Assembly (NCBI RefSeq): GCF_910592395.1
Contig: NC_088310.1
Location: forward strand, 15,633,501-15,697,500
Origin: Lineus longissimus
Lineage: Eukaryota > Nemertea > Pilidiophora > Heteronemertea > Lineidae
Direction of reading: 5' to 3'
DNA length: 64,000 nucleotides
Shown: piece after piece, positions 11,117-22,980 of the stretch
Layout of the letters: each line of letters starts with the position of its first letter
How positions within the stretch are numbered: the stretch's first letter is position 1
The notes under the pieces: model-generated
Databases searched by the model: none
What the model was told of the DNA's origin: nothing
Seen by the model: only the letters and a program-made list of their open reading frames with translations
Program-made: the position numbers and the translations under genes

Positions 11117-11431
11117 AGAAATGTTTCTTTTGAGCATACGATTGGACAGTGTCAGCAGGTCTTTATATATACCCACCAGTAAGATTACCAGATTGACATG
11201 TACTGTAAACCAGGAAATGATTGTGGCTATCATTCTTCACGGTTTTGTGAAATTGCATCTTTGGCATATTTTTAATTTAGCGTTTAGAAAAGACTGTATC
11301 AATAACTGAATTAATGTTTGTTTTACGCAGATTTAGCTGATTGCGAAATATGCAAAATTAAAATTCACCTAAAAATTACTCGGTTTACAGTATGTCTTAA
11401 AGTGATGCAATAATGGTTGAGCCTCAGAGTA

Positions 11432-11437
11432 AATAAA
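11432..11437 (+). terminator. Candidate polyadenylation signal of the syntaxin gene
   Basis: AATAAA lies about 315 bases after the stop codon, the first such hexamer on this strand in a suitable place. This rests only on the hexamer. Confidence 0.35.
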
Positions 11438-11500
11438 AGATCAAACAAAAACATATCAGAACTGAAATGATATATTATTGGAGAGTTAATAGTCAGTTAA

Positions 11501-12175
11501 CCCTTTCGCTGCCGATAGATTTCTTTGTTCTGCAACTGGCTGTGCCGATTGAATTTTCAATATTTTCCAAATTTCGACCATGGTTCTTATGAACCTAATT
11601 TATGAGAAATCCATTGGAGACAGAGTAAAATAATGTATATAAAAAATGTTCAGTATGACCTACTCTTCATTTTAAAAATGTTAAAAAGTAGGTCATGACC
11701 AATTTGCATGACGCCATCTTGAATATATAATGAGAAAAAAATGTTGGTCAAATTCTATTGTATTGAATAAAACTGTTATGTAACAACCAAGAATACAACT
11801 TTTTTACATCAATTCTAGTCCCTTGCAATCTTCTAACACTATCCAAACATTTTAAATGCCTTGATATTCTTTCAAATATGTGATTTACTTGATATAAGTG
11901 TGTCGAAAATGCAAATCTTCACATCGTGAAATTTTTTCACCATTTCAACCTCAATTTACTCAATAAAGTTGCATTGTTCGAAATACGGAAGTTAGTTTCA
12001 TTTTGAAGCGTGTTCACTTCTCTACCACGCCATCTATCGTATTTTGCACAAACTCGATCAGCAAGCTCATAATCGACGATCTTCTGAGGTAGGGTAAAAT
12101 GTCGCACAGCGGCGACATCGGCACAGCGAGTAGGGATTAGCGTTGTGCCGAGCGGTGACATCGGCAGTGAAAGGG
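11501..12175. mobile_element. piggyBac-like MITE
   Basis: The inverted ends CCCTTTCGCTGCCGAT and ATCGGCAGTGAAAGGG are flanked on both sides by TTAA (11497-11500 and 12176-12179). The TTAA target duplication and a CCCTTT-like terminus are hallmarks of piggyBac transposons. The 675-bp interior has no transposase, so it must have been moved in trans. Confidence 0.82.
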
Positions 12176-12179
12176 TTAA

Positions 12180-12867
12180 CTACATATATTTTATAAACTA
12201 TAAATAATCTAGGTCACAAATCGATCTATAATCTGATTATTTCTCTTTTTTGGAAAACAATATTTGTAATCAGTTATAGGAGATTACATATGGCTTTCAT
12301 GTGAAAGAAAGTTTCATACAATTTTTAAAGCAAGCAAAGAAAACTTTAAAAATAGAATATTGATGTTTTTCTACAACTTTTGTTACTGTTTAAAAAGTAC
12401 AATTCAGTGATTTCTGAAAGTTAAAGGTTGGGTTAATTCTGATAGATTGTCCAATGAAAAGTGCATCCATAGTGTACTCATCTGAAATGACCTGATCAGG
12501 AGGCTCTAACAATTGTTGGACAAATTTGCTTTTGGAAATGGATGATTTATAGCTACAGTGCTGATACACGATATACAAAACTGGACATAATGCGATTGAG
12601 GCAAATGTCAATGTGTGCCCCTGCTCTGTGGGCACCAGAGATTTTTAAAGTGTCAGTATATAGCACTTAAAAACTTTCGAATTACAGTTTAGGCGAGACT
12701 TTTTTTATTAGTTGGTGCTCGGATTTTTGGAGGAATGTATTTTTGAGGAGGACGAAAAACAAAAACAAAAAAAAATGTTTTTTTCCAAAGATTTCATGGT
12801 CTCGAAAAAATGATAGGATTTCTCAAAGTCGGAGGGAAGGATAAAAATAAAAAATTTTCCTAAAAAA
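12180..12867. other. No recognisable gene
   Basis: AT-rich DNA with no supported ORF. A run of A-rich sequence precedes the HX repeat that follows. Confidence 0.5.
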
Positions 12868-13917
12868 ATGGCCAGGGCCATTGTGCTCACCTCATGTGGA
12901 GGAAAGATGGATAAAGAGCATGGTATTGTGTCATGTAGTGTTAGGTTTGATGTAGGTCCAAGCAATTACAATTTCCCCAAAATGGCCAATTTACAGTACA
13001 TTCGACCTATGTGACCTTGAAAAGTAGGTCAAATCAAAGAAGACCCGGGTGACACATTGAATGGTTGTTAGAATTAGATGTACCTATGATATAAAATTGG
13101 TGCCAATCGGGCAAGTCATTACTAGAAATAATGGCATTTTGAAGAATTTAGGATTTGGCCCCCTCCCTGGAGGCCAAACGGCAAATCAGATCGCACCAAA
13201 CTTCGGTACCTGCGATCACCTGACCAAGGGGTACATGTGTACTTAAGTTGTGATCAATAGTCATTGCAGTTAAGAAACGTGCCATAGTTACGGCCTGACG
13301 GCGAATTTACGCCATTTGACCTCTGTGACCTTGACAAGAAGGTCAAATTAAAAACCTGTGTGACATATACTGTATGGTGGTTAGATGTACCCATGATATC
13401 AAATTGGTGGCAATCGGGCAAGAAGTTAAGGAATAATCACATTTTTAAGGTTTTTGGATTTTGCCTCCTGGTGGTCAAGTGGTGAATCATATTGGACCAA
13501 ACTTCGGTCCCTGAGATCACCTGACTAAGGGGTAAATGTGTACCAAATTTGGTATCAATAGTCATTGCAGTTTAGAAACGTGCCATCGTTACATCCTAAT
13601 GGCCAATTTACACCATTTGACCTCTGTGACCTTGAAAAGGAGGTCAAATCAAAAACCCGGAGGATATATGATGCACCTTTGCTAGAAGTACCTACCATAT
13701 TTATTTCAAAATTTCCCGACTACTATTAAGGGAGATATTGCATATTTTCACTTTTAACGTTTGGCCCCCTGGTGGCCAAACCATGAAACGAATCGGACCG
13801 AAACTTGGTCTCCAAGGTGTCATTACATAAGGGTACATGTGGATCAAGTTTCAACTCAATAGCTCTAACAGTTACGAAACGTGCCCTGCTAACGGACGAC
13901 GGACGACGACGGATGAC

Positions 13918-13949
<32 letters not shown>

Positions 13950-14012
13950 CGGACGACGGACGCCACGGTATGGGATAAGCTCACCTCTGCTAAGAGGTGA
14001 GCTAAAAAGTAG
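12868..14012 (+). repeat. HX-family repeat, full length
   Basis: It begins TGGCCAGGGCCATTGTGCTC followed by ACCTC. It contains about three sub-repeats of roughly 320 bp, each with TGTGACCTTGA-AAG-AGGTCA, a GGCCCCCTGGTGGCCAAA-like box and ACGAAACGTGCC. Near the end is a (GAC)n microsatellite at 13889-13960. It ends in a hairpin at 13978-14003 (AGCTCACCTCT, loop GCTA, AGAGGTGAGCT) followed by AAAAA. The 5' GCTCACCTC is the reverse complement of the 3' GAGGTGAGC. I see no protein; a rolling-circle (Helentron-like) non-autonomous element is one possibility. Confidence 0.7.
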
Positions 14013-14732
14013 TGCATTTTCACATATTGAACAGTCAGCAGCCAGACTCATAACAATAGACTGGTTCTCGTCATAATATCTACTCTGGATGCATAAGGAA
14101 AGGACAAGAACCAGTCTAGGTCTGGCAGAGCTGGTCTGGCATTCGCACTTTCGATTCGAATGATCAATCCGACGAAGCTAATTTTAATTCAATCATGTCG
14201 AATTTTGATTTTGAAAAAAATATTTTTGATCTTTTAAGTTACTGTCGGGCGTTGGAGCTCAAAATAAATCAAAATTTTTTTTTTTTTGGTAAAATCGGTA
14301 ATGTTCGAATCGGCGGATCCGAGACTGGCTAGATATAAAAATTTTTTTTCACAGAATCACCAACAGTTGGGCACCTGCGAAAAAGACACCTCAACAGTGG
14401 TCGTTATGACGCAATATACAATATTGTGACGTCACACCATGTAAATGGCAGCCTCCATGGACCAGTGCAAATTGGTTCTGCATCTCTAATTGACCAATCA
14501 GCGTTGATTGCATAGGAAAGTAGTACTTTAAGAAATCAATGCGTGGTCTCACTGTCCTGTAGGGGTGCTAGTTGTGCAATCAGAATGTAGTTCCTCTGAT
14601 ATCATTCATTAAAGTTGTTTCTGGTGAACATTCTGATGGACTTTGAACGTCATATGTTCACCAGCGTGGATTTGGGGATCCAATGAACCCGCCGAGCCCT
14701 TAAAGTTAAACGTGGTGGATGCGTGAAATTAA
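14013..14732. other. No recognisable gene
   Basis: Non-coding sequence with a T run near 14275. No inverted repeat or exon was supported. Confidence 0.45.
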
Positions 14733-15560
14733 CACAAAAAGGACGCCAAAAGCCGGGTCATAAATCAATTGGGAAGCTACGGCCCTACACTTGGGCATCA
14801 CATCACAGAAGTTTCAGGTCTGTCATCCAACTGGTCCTCAAATTTTATTTTAGTATTCTTTATTCAGTCAACATGGTCAAACAAAATATAAACAAACATG
14901 CAGAGTAAATTGCCAGGGTCAGGTCCAAAATCATAAAGGTACCTCCCCTACACTGGGCCATCACACAAAAAAAGTTTCAGAAATGTCACTCAACTGGTCT
15001 GCAACTAATGGAGCAGAATGTGAAAACCAAAGCAGGCGGTCTAGCCGCCATGTTGGATTTCAAGTTGGGTCCAAAATCAATAGGGAACCTCCCCTAGACT
15101 AGGTAACCACTAGTTCTCAACTTAAGAGGCGGGATGCAAAAACAAAGATGGTAACCTGGCAGCCATGTTTGATTACGGGTAGGGTTCAAAATTGCTGGGG
15201 AACCTCCCCTACGCTTGGCCACCGAACTGTCACTCACTTAGTTCTTGAGTTATTGGGCAGAACGTGAAAACAAAAGATGGTGGCCTACAGGGCATCTTGG
15301 ATTTAAGCCCAAACACGAAAGGGAACGTTTGACACACTAAGACATTTTTGCCACAGATATTTCAAGTCCCCCAGCCGACATAAAAACTCAAGCGCATCAG
15401 ATGACTAATTCTGCTGTTACAGTCCAGCATGCAAATTCTAAAATGGACGTCTAGCGGCCATACAAGATGTGAGACCGGGCCCAAAATCAATGGGACGTCT
15501 CTCCCACCTGTCCCCAATATGCCACAGGAAATTCAAGCCCATCAGGTGACTCGTTCTGCA
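14733..15560 (+). repeat. Degenerate tandem repeat
   Basis: Five diverged units begin near 14755, 14930, 15060, 15183 and 15477. Each starts with a phrase like GGTCCAAAATCAATAGGGAA followed by CCTCCCCTACACT-GG and then TCA-TCACTCAACTGGT. Unit lengths vary from about 130 to 290 bp. Origin unknown. Confidence 0.6.
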
Positions 15561-16152
15561 GTTAGTCATTTAATTATAACTACAAAGAAGTCTTTTAAAA
15601 AAGCCAAGTATACAAATTTCAATTTTGAAGATGCACATGTAGCTTACTTATTGTACAACAGAAAAATTTTGTGTGCAGAATATTTTGCATGAATTTGACT
15701 CGTGAAATTCTGCCGTGAAAATCTCTTGCTTCTCAGCAAGAATTCCATGTCATTGTTGCCATCTTTTCACATAAAGCGTTGCATCAAGATAATCCCTGTG
15801 ATGATATCAGCTTGATAGTAAACCATATGAAGAGGTGATTAAGAGACCACATATTGTACCTTGGGCAATTAGCACATATCATGACAAACACAAATTTCAC
15901 ACCTGTTCAGTGACTTAGGCCTAATAAGTGCCCATCTTTAGTTACGCCACACATTGAGAGCTGTTGACAGAGGATTTGAGTATCTATATATTATTACTGG
16001 AGACGTATCTCCTCTGAAACCACTGAATGAATTGGCCATGTTGAGGGTTGTTTAGGGGTACCTGGACGTCCCGAAGACGATCCGCTATATTTTGAAACCA
16101 AATTTTCATCGGAATATGCTGTTTTTCGTGATTTTTGCCCTATGAATGGGCC
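15561..16152. other. No recognisable gene
   Basis: Non-coding sequence with no supported feature. Confidence 0.45.
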
Positions 16153-16380
16153 ACCTCCATCATCAGCAAGTGCTGCTACCTATGAGGAAAATATGTAAGT
16201 TACTTGACCTGCAAGGCAGCCTCAGAGCTGTTTTCAGCAGTTAGGGCACTCAGACTTGCGCCGTCCGACGCCAACTTGCCGTTCACCCTTCAATGAATAC
16301 AGTTCCCAGTGCGCGTTGCCTACTCAACTACAATCAGCAAGGCCCAATGAAAAACATTCAATAGACTAGGCATATACCTG
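16153..16380 (+). repeat. Dispersed repeat, copy 1
   Basis: It is nearly identical to 26665-26904 in the same orientation, sharing for example CATCAGCAAGTGCTGCTACC and CCAACTTGCCGTTCACCCT. Copy 2 has about 12 extra bases near CAAACCCAGGATTA. No terminal inverted repeat or coding frame is visible. Confidence 0.75.
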
Positions 16381-16997
16381 CATGACAGCCAGACCCCGTT
16401 AGCGAAAGATGAGCAAAATAGGTGGAATGCCTCTCAGCTGGATGTTTATAATAGGTCAGATAAGCTGATTGATTGCACTCCAAAGCCTTCCTCCTAGACA
16501 TCTGCTATTGCACTACAGACACCACCTGCTGTGTTAGGTTTACCTGTCTTACTGGGTTCATTACACTTGGTGCAATATGGGTATGTGGATTAGTGGATTA
16601 GATCGAATGCACTCAATGTGTTGCTGAATTCCTGCCATGAATTGTTATATAATGTTATATAATGATGAGTCATGGATTGGTCAAGGAACAGTTGCTGTAT
16701 ATCTTCAATGATTTTGATGCGGAGAAGCAGTGTATGCTTCTGCATTGGTTTCTATCTGATGTCCATGAAATTTCGTTCAAATATTGTAAGCTGAGGCAGA
16801 GATGATGAAACAAGTATTCATCATCATATTCATGAAGGAGTCTGTCATGAAAGAACTGAAAACCTGATAGTGATAGTGACTTCAAGATGACCGAGGATGA
16901 CTATCATAAGGCCAGAGTTCTCACTCCCGCTACCCCTGCCCTTGGCCTTCTACCCACTTTCAACCCTCAGGAGTCACATTTTCATATCTAAGTCACT
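16381..16997. other. No recognisable gene
   Basis: Non-coding; short frames only. Confidence 0.45.
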
Positions 16998-17990
16998 CCA
17001 CAGGCTTGTGGTATTCGACTCGATGACTCGACGACGCGATGACTCGATGACGCGATCAAGTTGGAATCTTTTTAAAGAATATCACTGCCTGGACTGTAAT
17101 TTATACATAGAATCATAAGTGCAGGAAAATAAAAAAGAACCGATCATTACCAACCCCTTTCCAGCTGTTTTCACCGTATCTAATCCGACCATTTTTCGTT
17201 TCCTACAAGTTCGCATTTTTGATAAAACCATGCGCCATGTTGCTATGCAAGCTTACCGTCAATACAGCTAAATACACCTAAATATAGCTGGTTCAGATCA
17301 ACCTCCTACCCAGGTTCTTTACGAGCAGAAATTCCAATGTTAAAATGACACGCGAGTTCCTGGAGACAAGGTTGGCTCTGGATATCCGTTCAGCACGGCA
17401 ATTTTAAATGTCCTATACACCTTTCCAGAAATGGGGCGCTGAGTGTCCGAAATAGTGATGTCATAAGGGGAAACTAGGCCTGTGGTGGAGGGACAAAGGA
17501 GATAGTCATGGTTGACCAACACACTTGAATGCCTTTAATGACGGACAAGGGGGAAAAAGTTAGTTCCAATGCAAGCCACCAATTTCGGAAAGCATGTATA
17601 GGGGCTGATGTATTGGGGGGGGGGGCAGATGTCAAGGGGCGGAAGAGGGACTGAGTGACTGAGTCTAAAAAACTGCACATATGCGAAATTCCGATTGTTG
17701 ACAGACTACCACATGACATCTGACATTGGCCACTAGAAGCTTGTTTGTCAATTAAATCTCCGGTCATTTTGCATGGCGAGTCCTTTAAATATCAAAATCA
17801 ATCGCGGGGACCAATCTTCAGTGGCCATGGCTGGGGGGGGGGGGGGGGCACATCCAGCTAAAACCTCTGCTGTTGCAGCGGTAGCCCGGAGACCAGGATC
17901 ATGGGATTCCGTATTTTAGCAAAATCCATAGCAACGATCACGTCATCGAGCCATCGCGTTGTCGAGTCATCGAGTCGAATACCACAAGCC
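16998..17990. mobile_element. DNA element with long CGA-rich inverted terminal repeats
   Basis: The left arm (about 17003-17056) and the right arm (17936-17990) are inverted copies over about 55 bases, beginning GGCTTGTGGTATTCGACTCG and continuing with repeated GATGACTCGA/GACGCGAT words. The 0.9-kb interior contains two poly-G tracts and only short ORFs. No clear target duplication was found, so the exact ends are uncertain. Confidence 0.7.
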
Positions 17991-18743
17991 ACTCCACAAA
18001 CCTTTGGCAGATTTGAAGCAATATTCCTGTTTGTCACTGCTACAATACACCTTGGGATTTCACCCCAGACTGACCATAAAATTCCTAGGCCAAGGTATGT
18101 ATGGTCTGTGTGTTAACAGAACAGGTAAAGATGAAACAGCATGCTTCATGCTTAACTGGACATCACATGATAGGCAGTATATCCACACCTGATGCATTGC
18201 AATTTTTTTAGCTTAAGTTGAAATTGGACTGATAGCTCTGACCTGGCTACAGGGAGTCTGTGTCAGTAAGTAGGCCACGCAATAGCATACATTATATAGG
18301 CCGTAGGGATGTGTACTATTTTCAAGTTAGGTCGAGATAGAGGCAAGGCTGTAATATTGGCTCTTTTATAGACTAGACCACTCTATCACATAGATGACCC
18401 GGATATAAGATTATGGCGGTTGACTTGAACATCGAGTGCGATTAAAAGTAGTTTTTTGCATCGTATCGAGAGAATCCCGACGATATTATTGTGAGTGAGA
18501 TGAACATTTGAGGTGAGAGGATAACACTCGGTGAATTATAAAGTTGTCAGGATTGGTGAAAGTTAAGTTATGGCGACTTGAAGGTCTCATTCCTTCACAG
18601 AGTTAGACATTGTGTTGTGTTGACACACACAAATACGTGAACGTGTATGTACATGTACATACATAGCTGTGAACGGACACGGGTCATGACTGAACTGTTG
18701 TCACGCTTGAGCGGACGTGTGTTGTGATAAGTACGAGTTAATC
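17991..18743 (+). other. Probable 5' untranslated region of the following non-LTR element, plus unassigned sequence
   Basis: No coding frame is supported. The part closest to 18744 is expected to hold the 5' leader and internal promoter of the non-LTR retrotransposon, but the 5' end cannot be placed without other copies. Confidence 0.35.
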
Positions 18744-21700
18744 ATGAGTCAACAAAAGACTATGTTTGATTTTGATTCGGCACGGTCAAAGGATCAAGCT
18801 GTCGATGATACGACCCCACAGCAAGCTGGGAAATGTAAGGCCAGTCAGAGAACCCCGGATCAGGGCGGTTCCAAAAGCCCTAACCTAAAGTCGTTAAGAA
18901 CGGATGGAGAAGAAGTCGGAGGCGGTGATATGGAGGAGCAGGATGAGGACAATCTGAGCTCTGTAAAGAGAATGACGGGAGATGAGCCGGTCATCAATAA
19001 CGCAATACTTGCTTACTTCGTGTATGCCATGCAATCGGGACCGGCGGATAACATAAACAAGAGGCCCAAGGGCCTGGCGCTCAGCTGAAATGGATAGGTG
19101 AAGGCAAGGGCCAAGTGTGTGTCGGTACCGTTATTATGAGGCAACGTGAAGCTATAACGTCTAGCACGCAGAAGTGCTGATACGAAAGACCTTCTTGCTA
19201 TATCAGTGCATGCTCAAGTCCTGAGTTGACGTCACCCTGGTATTATGACGTAAAGTCATTTCTATTGCCGTTGCAGTAGTGGGGTGTGTGATGACGTCAA
19301 GGAGTTGTGTGGTGACGTCAAAGAGTGGAGTCCTTGTCTTCATGCAGCGTAGGTGGAACTAATAACATGCACATGGACACAAGGTACATAATTATTACAG
19401 TGTATTTTGTGAGGTGGGGCCTGGTGCTTTACAATGGTCAAATGAACCGACTGTTGTCTGGACATTGATGAAGTGGATGCAGCCAAATGTTTGGGACGGT
19501 CTTTTTTGTATGTGAAGAAAAGAAGATAAAGAGTTGGTTAACAAAATGAACTTTATTGGTGCGGCAGATATTTGATGCCTTTCGGCAGATATTTGAAGCG
19601 CCTTGCGGCAGATATTTGTTGCCTTGCGGCAGATATTTGATAACGCTCTCCGGGAATGGAAAGCAGTAAAACGAGTAAGCACACCTTACTCTAAATGTGG
19701 GAACAGCAAGTGCTTTCCTGGACTTGAAATGTGCCAACGACTCCTCTTGCAATAACCAACAACAGTTGATCTGTAAAAAAAGAGAAGAGAAATTAACACT
19801 GACTGAATAAAAAAGGGTGACATAGACGGGGAAATGTACACCACCGGATACAGTCTGTGCTTGATCAGGCATCGGTCAGATGATATCCTGAACAAGGCAT
19901 CTATGGAAGCAAATCCAGAAAGAGACTTAAACTTATTACTCAGTGAAAAGTCAGTCCTGTGGGCTGTTTTCCAATTCAAAATAAAAGTGTAACCTCTTTA
20001 AATTAGTCTCACAGACTGAACCATAACACTCAACAGCCAACCGTGCCCACATGATGTGAGCCGAGAGCTGGGCTTAAAGATGAGCGAGTGGTGTACTACA
20101 TTTTGAAAATTGTCTATCGTCTACGACATGTGACAGAACAGAATCTAGTGGACTTAATGATGAGGTACTATCAAATAAGGTGTCCATCAAATGAATCATG
20201 AGGGCCTGTTGAGTTATACTCTAAGCCTGTCCTATAGGGCTATGCTATGGTTTTTGTCTTTTTTACAGCTACAGTACAGCCATGCACAGCGCAGTGTACA
20301 GACAGTACAGGTTTGCAAACCAAAAACATGAGCATTGCTGCGTAACGAAACTGCAGTGGAATTCATACTACGATGTCATAATGTGACTTTCAAAATAATT
20401 GTAAACAAACGTAAATGGCGAAATTTGTTGCAAAATTGCCAACCACAACAACTCAGGGACCGTAGCCAAAATGGCCGACGGCAAATTCTCCGGTCGCTAG
20501 CGCAGTCCATAAACAAACATCAATTTTACCAACTTTGGGCGCAAGCTTGGTCATCAAAGTTACAGAACTGTTAGAAATACATCCAAACAACATATATATA
20601 CAGTTAAAAGTGCATAAAAATCCCGTTTCAACCTCCGGGCGCTACCTTTTTTTCTCCGCCAGACGCCGGGCCCTACCGGTCGTTATTTAGTGCGACCGCC
20701 ACCAGAGTGTTTATCACGATCTTTCGCCGTTTTAATTGCGCGTTTTAGGCAGATTAATCAATTATTACATGCATGCATTATATATCACCGAAATGATATT
20801 TGCGTAGGCTATTTGAAACTAAGTTCAGATATTATTTTTGATCTTTGAATTGAATTTAGGCGAGTGATTTTTGACACCTGGTCGACATATCAGGACTTGC
20901 AAAATTCACGCGAGATCGCTTGCATCATCGGCACGTTTGAAAACCGAATTTCACAAATTCCACAAATATTTATCACATACCATATGTATCACCACAAAGG
21001 TAACTCTCTAGACTATTTGAAACCAAGTTCAGATACTTATTTTCACAACAATTCGAAGCTATGCAAGCGATTTTTCAGTGGTAGAGATCGACGGAAACAA
21101 ATTTCTCGCTCTAAAATGACATGAGACGAGCACCAACTTTCGCTAATTTGTGCACAAAATTTCCGGAATATTATAAAAAACTATTGATAAATCTGAATTA
21201 TATAGACTCTTTTCAGTACCTAAACAAATTTCAGGTACATGGTCATGTTGATTAAAAGAGTATCAACCGATTGAACATGAGAAAGTTCACTCATCTTCAT
21301 TGAAGCAGCGACTACCGCCATTTTTAAATGGTGGCATCTCTTCTATCGATCGGCCAATCAGCGGCACTGCTTGCAAAAAGTTGAGCCACCGCCAAATTTG
21401 AAATCGCCAAAATTCAGTCAATGTGCCTGCAGCGCCAACTGGCGGTGAAAACTATATTAATTCCATTAAAAGTAAAAAATGAAAAAATATTAAAAAATAT
21501 TCAGCCACATTTGAAAACAATATTTGCTCTGTGGACCGAGGTAAAAAGGGAAAGAAATCTAAACGCGAAATGACCTCATTCTCTTAATACAGGTCGGATC
21601 GCGCTGATTTTTCGTGTTTTGAGTTCACCTTGGGCAACTCCTAATTAAGCACCGTCAACGAAGTGGCTAGGCCTTCCCAATCAGAAATGTCCAATTTTGT

Positions 21701-22980
21701 CCACAGATGGGTCCCTAGATGGATGGATGGATGGATGGATGGATGGATGGATTGCAGGACGGACACCATTTGAACAGCTATTCTACTAGCTCCGCTGACT
21801 TTGTCAGCTGAGCTAAAAAGGGAGTTCATGCAACATTCAGCGGAGAACAGATAATCGCGGCAAAGCATGCGTTGTGGGACTTCTGTGGTGAACAAACGAT
21901 CGGGAAGATAATAAGGCGCCAGAACACACCAGCCAGAACGGCTGAGGAGGGCAATGTGAGTGATATTGCCGCTGCACTCAGTAAGCTTGACCAGTGCGGT
22001 GAGACGCCAGAGATAGTAGTCTCTGCGTTACAGCTGGGTAACATGCCTAGGTTTCACCCTGAGGACTTGAATGTCTTATCGATGGTACACCGCATAAATG
22101 AGGTCGAGGAGAAAACACGCAAAATGAACGATTGGCTGGAAATGATCGCTCGTGAAAACGTGGACTTGAGAAAATCTATGTCAGAGCTGAAGCGTCAGGA
22201 GGCACCAAAGTCGTATGCGGAGGTGTTAGCGAGGAAGCTAGGAGGTCACGAAGACAACAAGGAGACAAATATGGACAGTGGTAGTGTGGAATCAACCCAT
22301 TGTGAAGTAAGAGTTGAAATTACGGGTGAACATGGTGAAGATCAGACTGAAAAAGACAGTAGGTCGGTAGGGTGTGGTTATACGTGGACTGATGTGACAC
22401 GAGGACGTGGACACAGAGGACGTCGTGGAGGTGGACGTGGTCGTGGCCTTACATGTGAAAACGGTGGTGCTGGCGGAGGAGAATCTCAGCGGCCAATGGC
22501 TACACTCAAACCGCCGCAAAATCAGAACGTATTAAGGCTAAGGGGGAGCAATACGTCAGTAGATCGTATGAGCGACAGTTCGCAATTCTCCGAGGGTGAC
22601 TACTGCTACCCTAAATATCAAGAGCAAAAACAACGGAAATATGAGAAAAGAAGGCGAACTGTGATACAAGGAAAGGCAAAGGCACATGGGACTAATTTTA
22701 AAGGGGAGAACCGAACAAGGACCTCTTCATATTTCGAGTAAGCAGGGAAACGGATACGAAGGACATGAAGCAATACATTACGGACAAGGGTTTTGAGGTA
22801 GTAGACCTGGAACAGGTATCGCATCAAGAGTCGGCGTTGAAGTCGTTCAGGCTTACAGTGCCAGGGAGTCAATTCAAGGACTTATTCAAGGACGACTTAT
22901 GGCCAGAAGGCGTAAGGGTCAGAAAATATATCACCTCCAGACGATCTGAGGGGCCGAACAAACTCGTGGGACCTTCATGA
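18744..22980 (+). pseudogene. ORF1 of the non-LTR element, split by an insertion
   Basis: The first part starts MSQQKTMFDFDSARSKDQ and runs to a lysine at 19059-19061. The frame resumes at 21821 after the insertion, phase 0 on both sides, giving DNINK followed by GVHATFSGEQI. The second part includes a coiled-coil-like stretch (RINEVEEKTRKMNDWLEM), a KSYAEVLARKL motif and a glycine/arginine-rich nucleic-acid-binding segment (GRGHRGRRGGGRGRG). Near 22690 a frameshift moves the C-terminal domain (VSHQESALKSFRLTVPG, LWPEGVRVRKYI) to another frame ending at 22980. ORF1 proteins of this type bind the element RNA. The reading is supported by order and by continuity with ORF2. Confidence 0.82.
19062..21820 (+). 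mobile_element. HX-family element inserted in ORF1
   Basis: It starts AGGCCCAAGGGCCTGGCGCT followed by CAGCTGA. It ends with a GATG microsatellite (21718-21750) and a hairpin at 21787-21815 (TAGCTccGCTGAC, TTT, GTCAGCtgAGCTA) followed by AAAAA. The 5' CAGCTGA is matched by the 3' TCAGCTG. AAG occurs at both borders (19059-19061 and 21818-21820), so a 3-bp target duplication or no duplication are both possible. The interior holds short tandem copies of GGCAGATATTTG at 19562-19640 but no long ORF. Confidence 0.72.

Noticed and set aside
13837-14076. Poly-aspartate ORF
   Set aside because: It is a (GAC)n microsatellite inside an HX repeat, close to its 3' hairpin.
18717-19088. Independent small host gene
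   Set aside because: Its frame continues in ORF1 of the non-LTR element after removal of the HX insertion, and the last nine codons belong to the inserted element.
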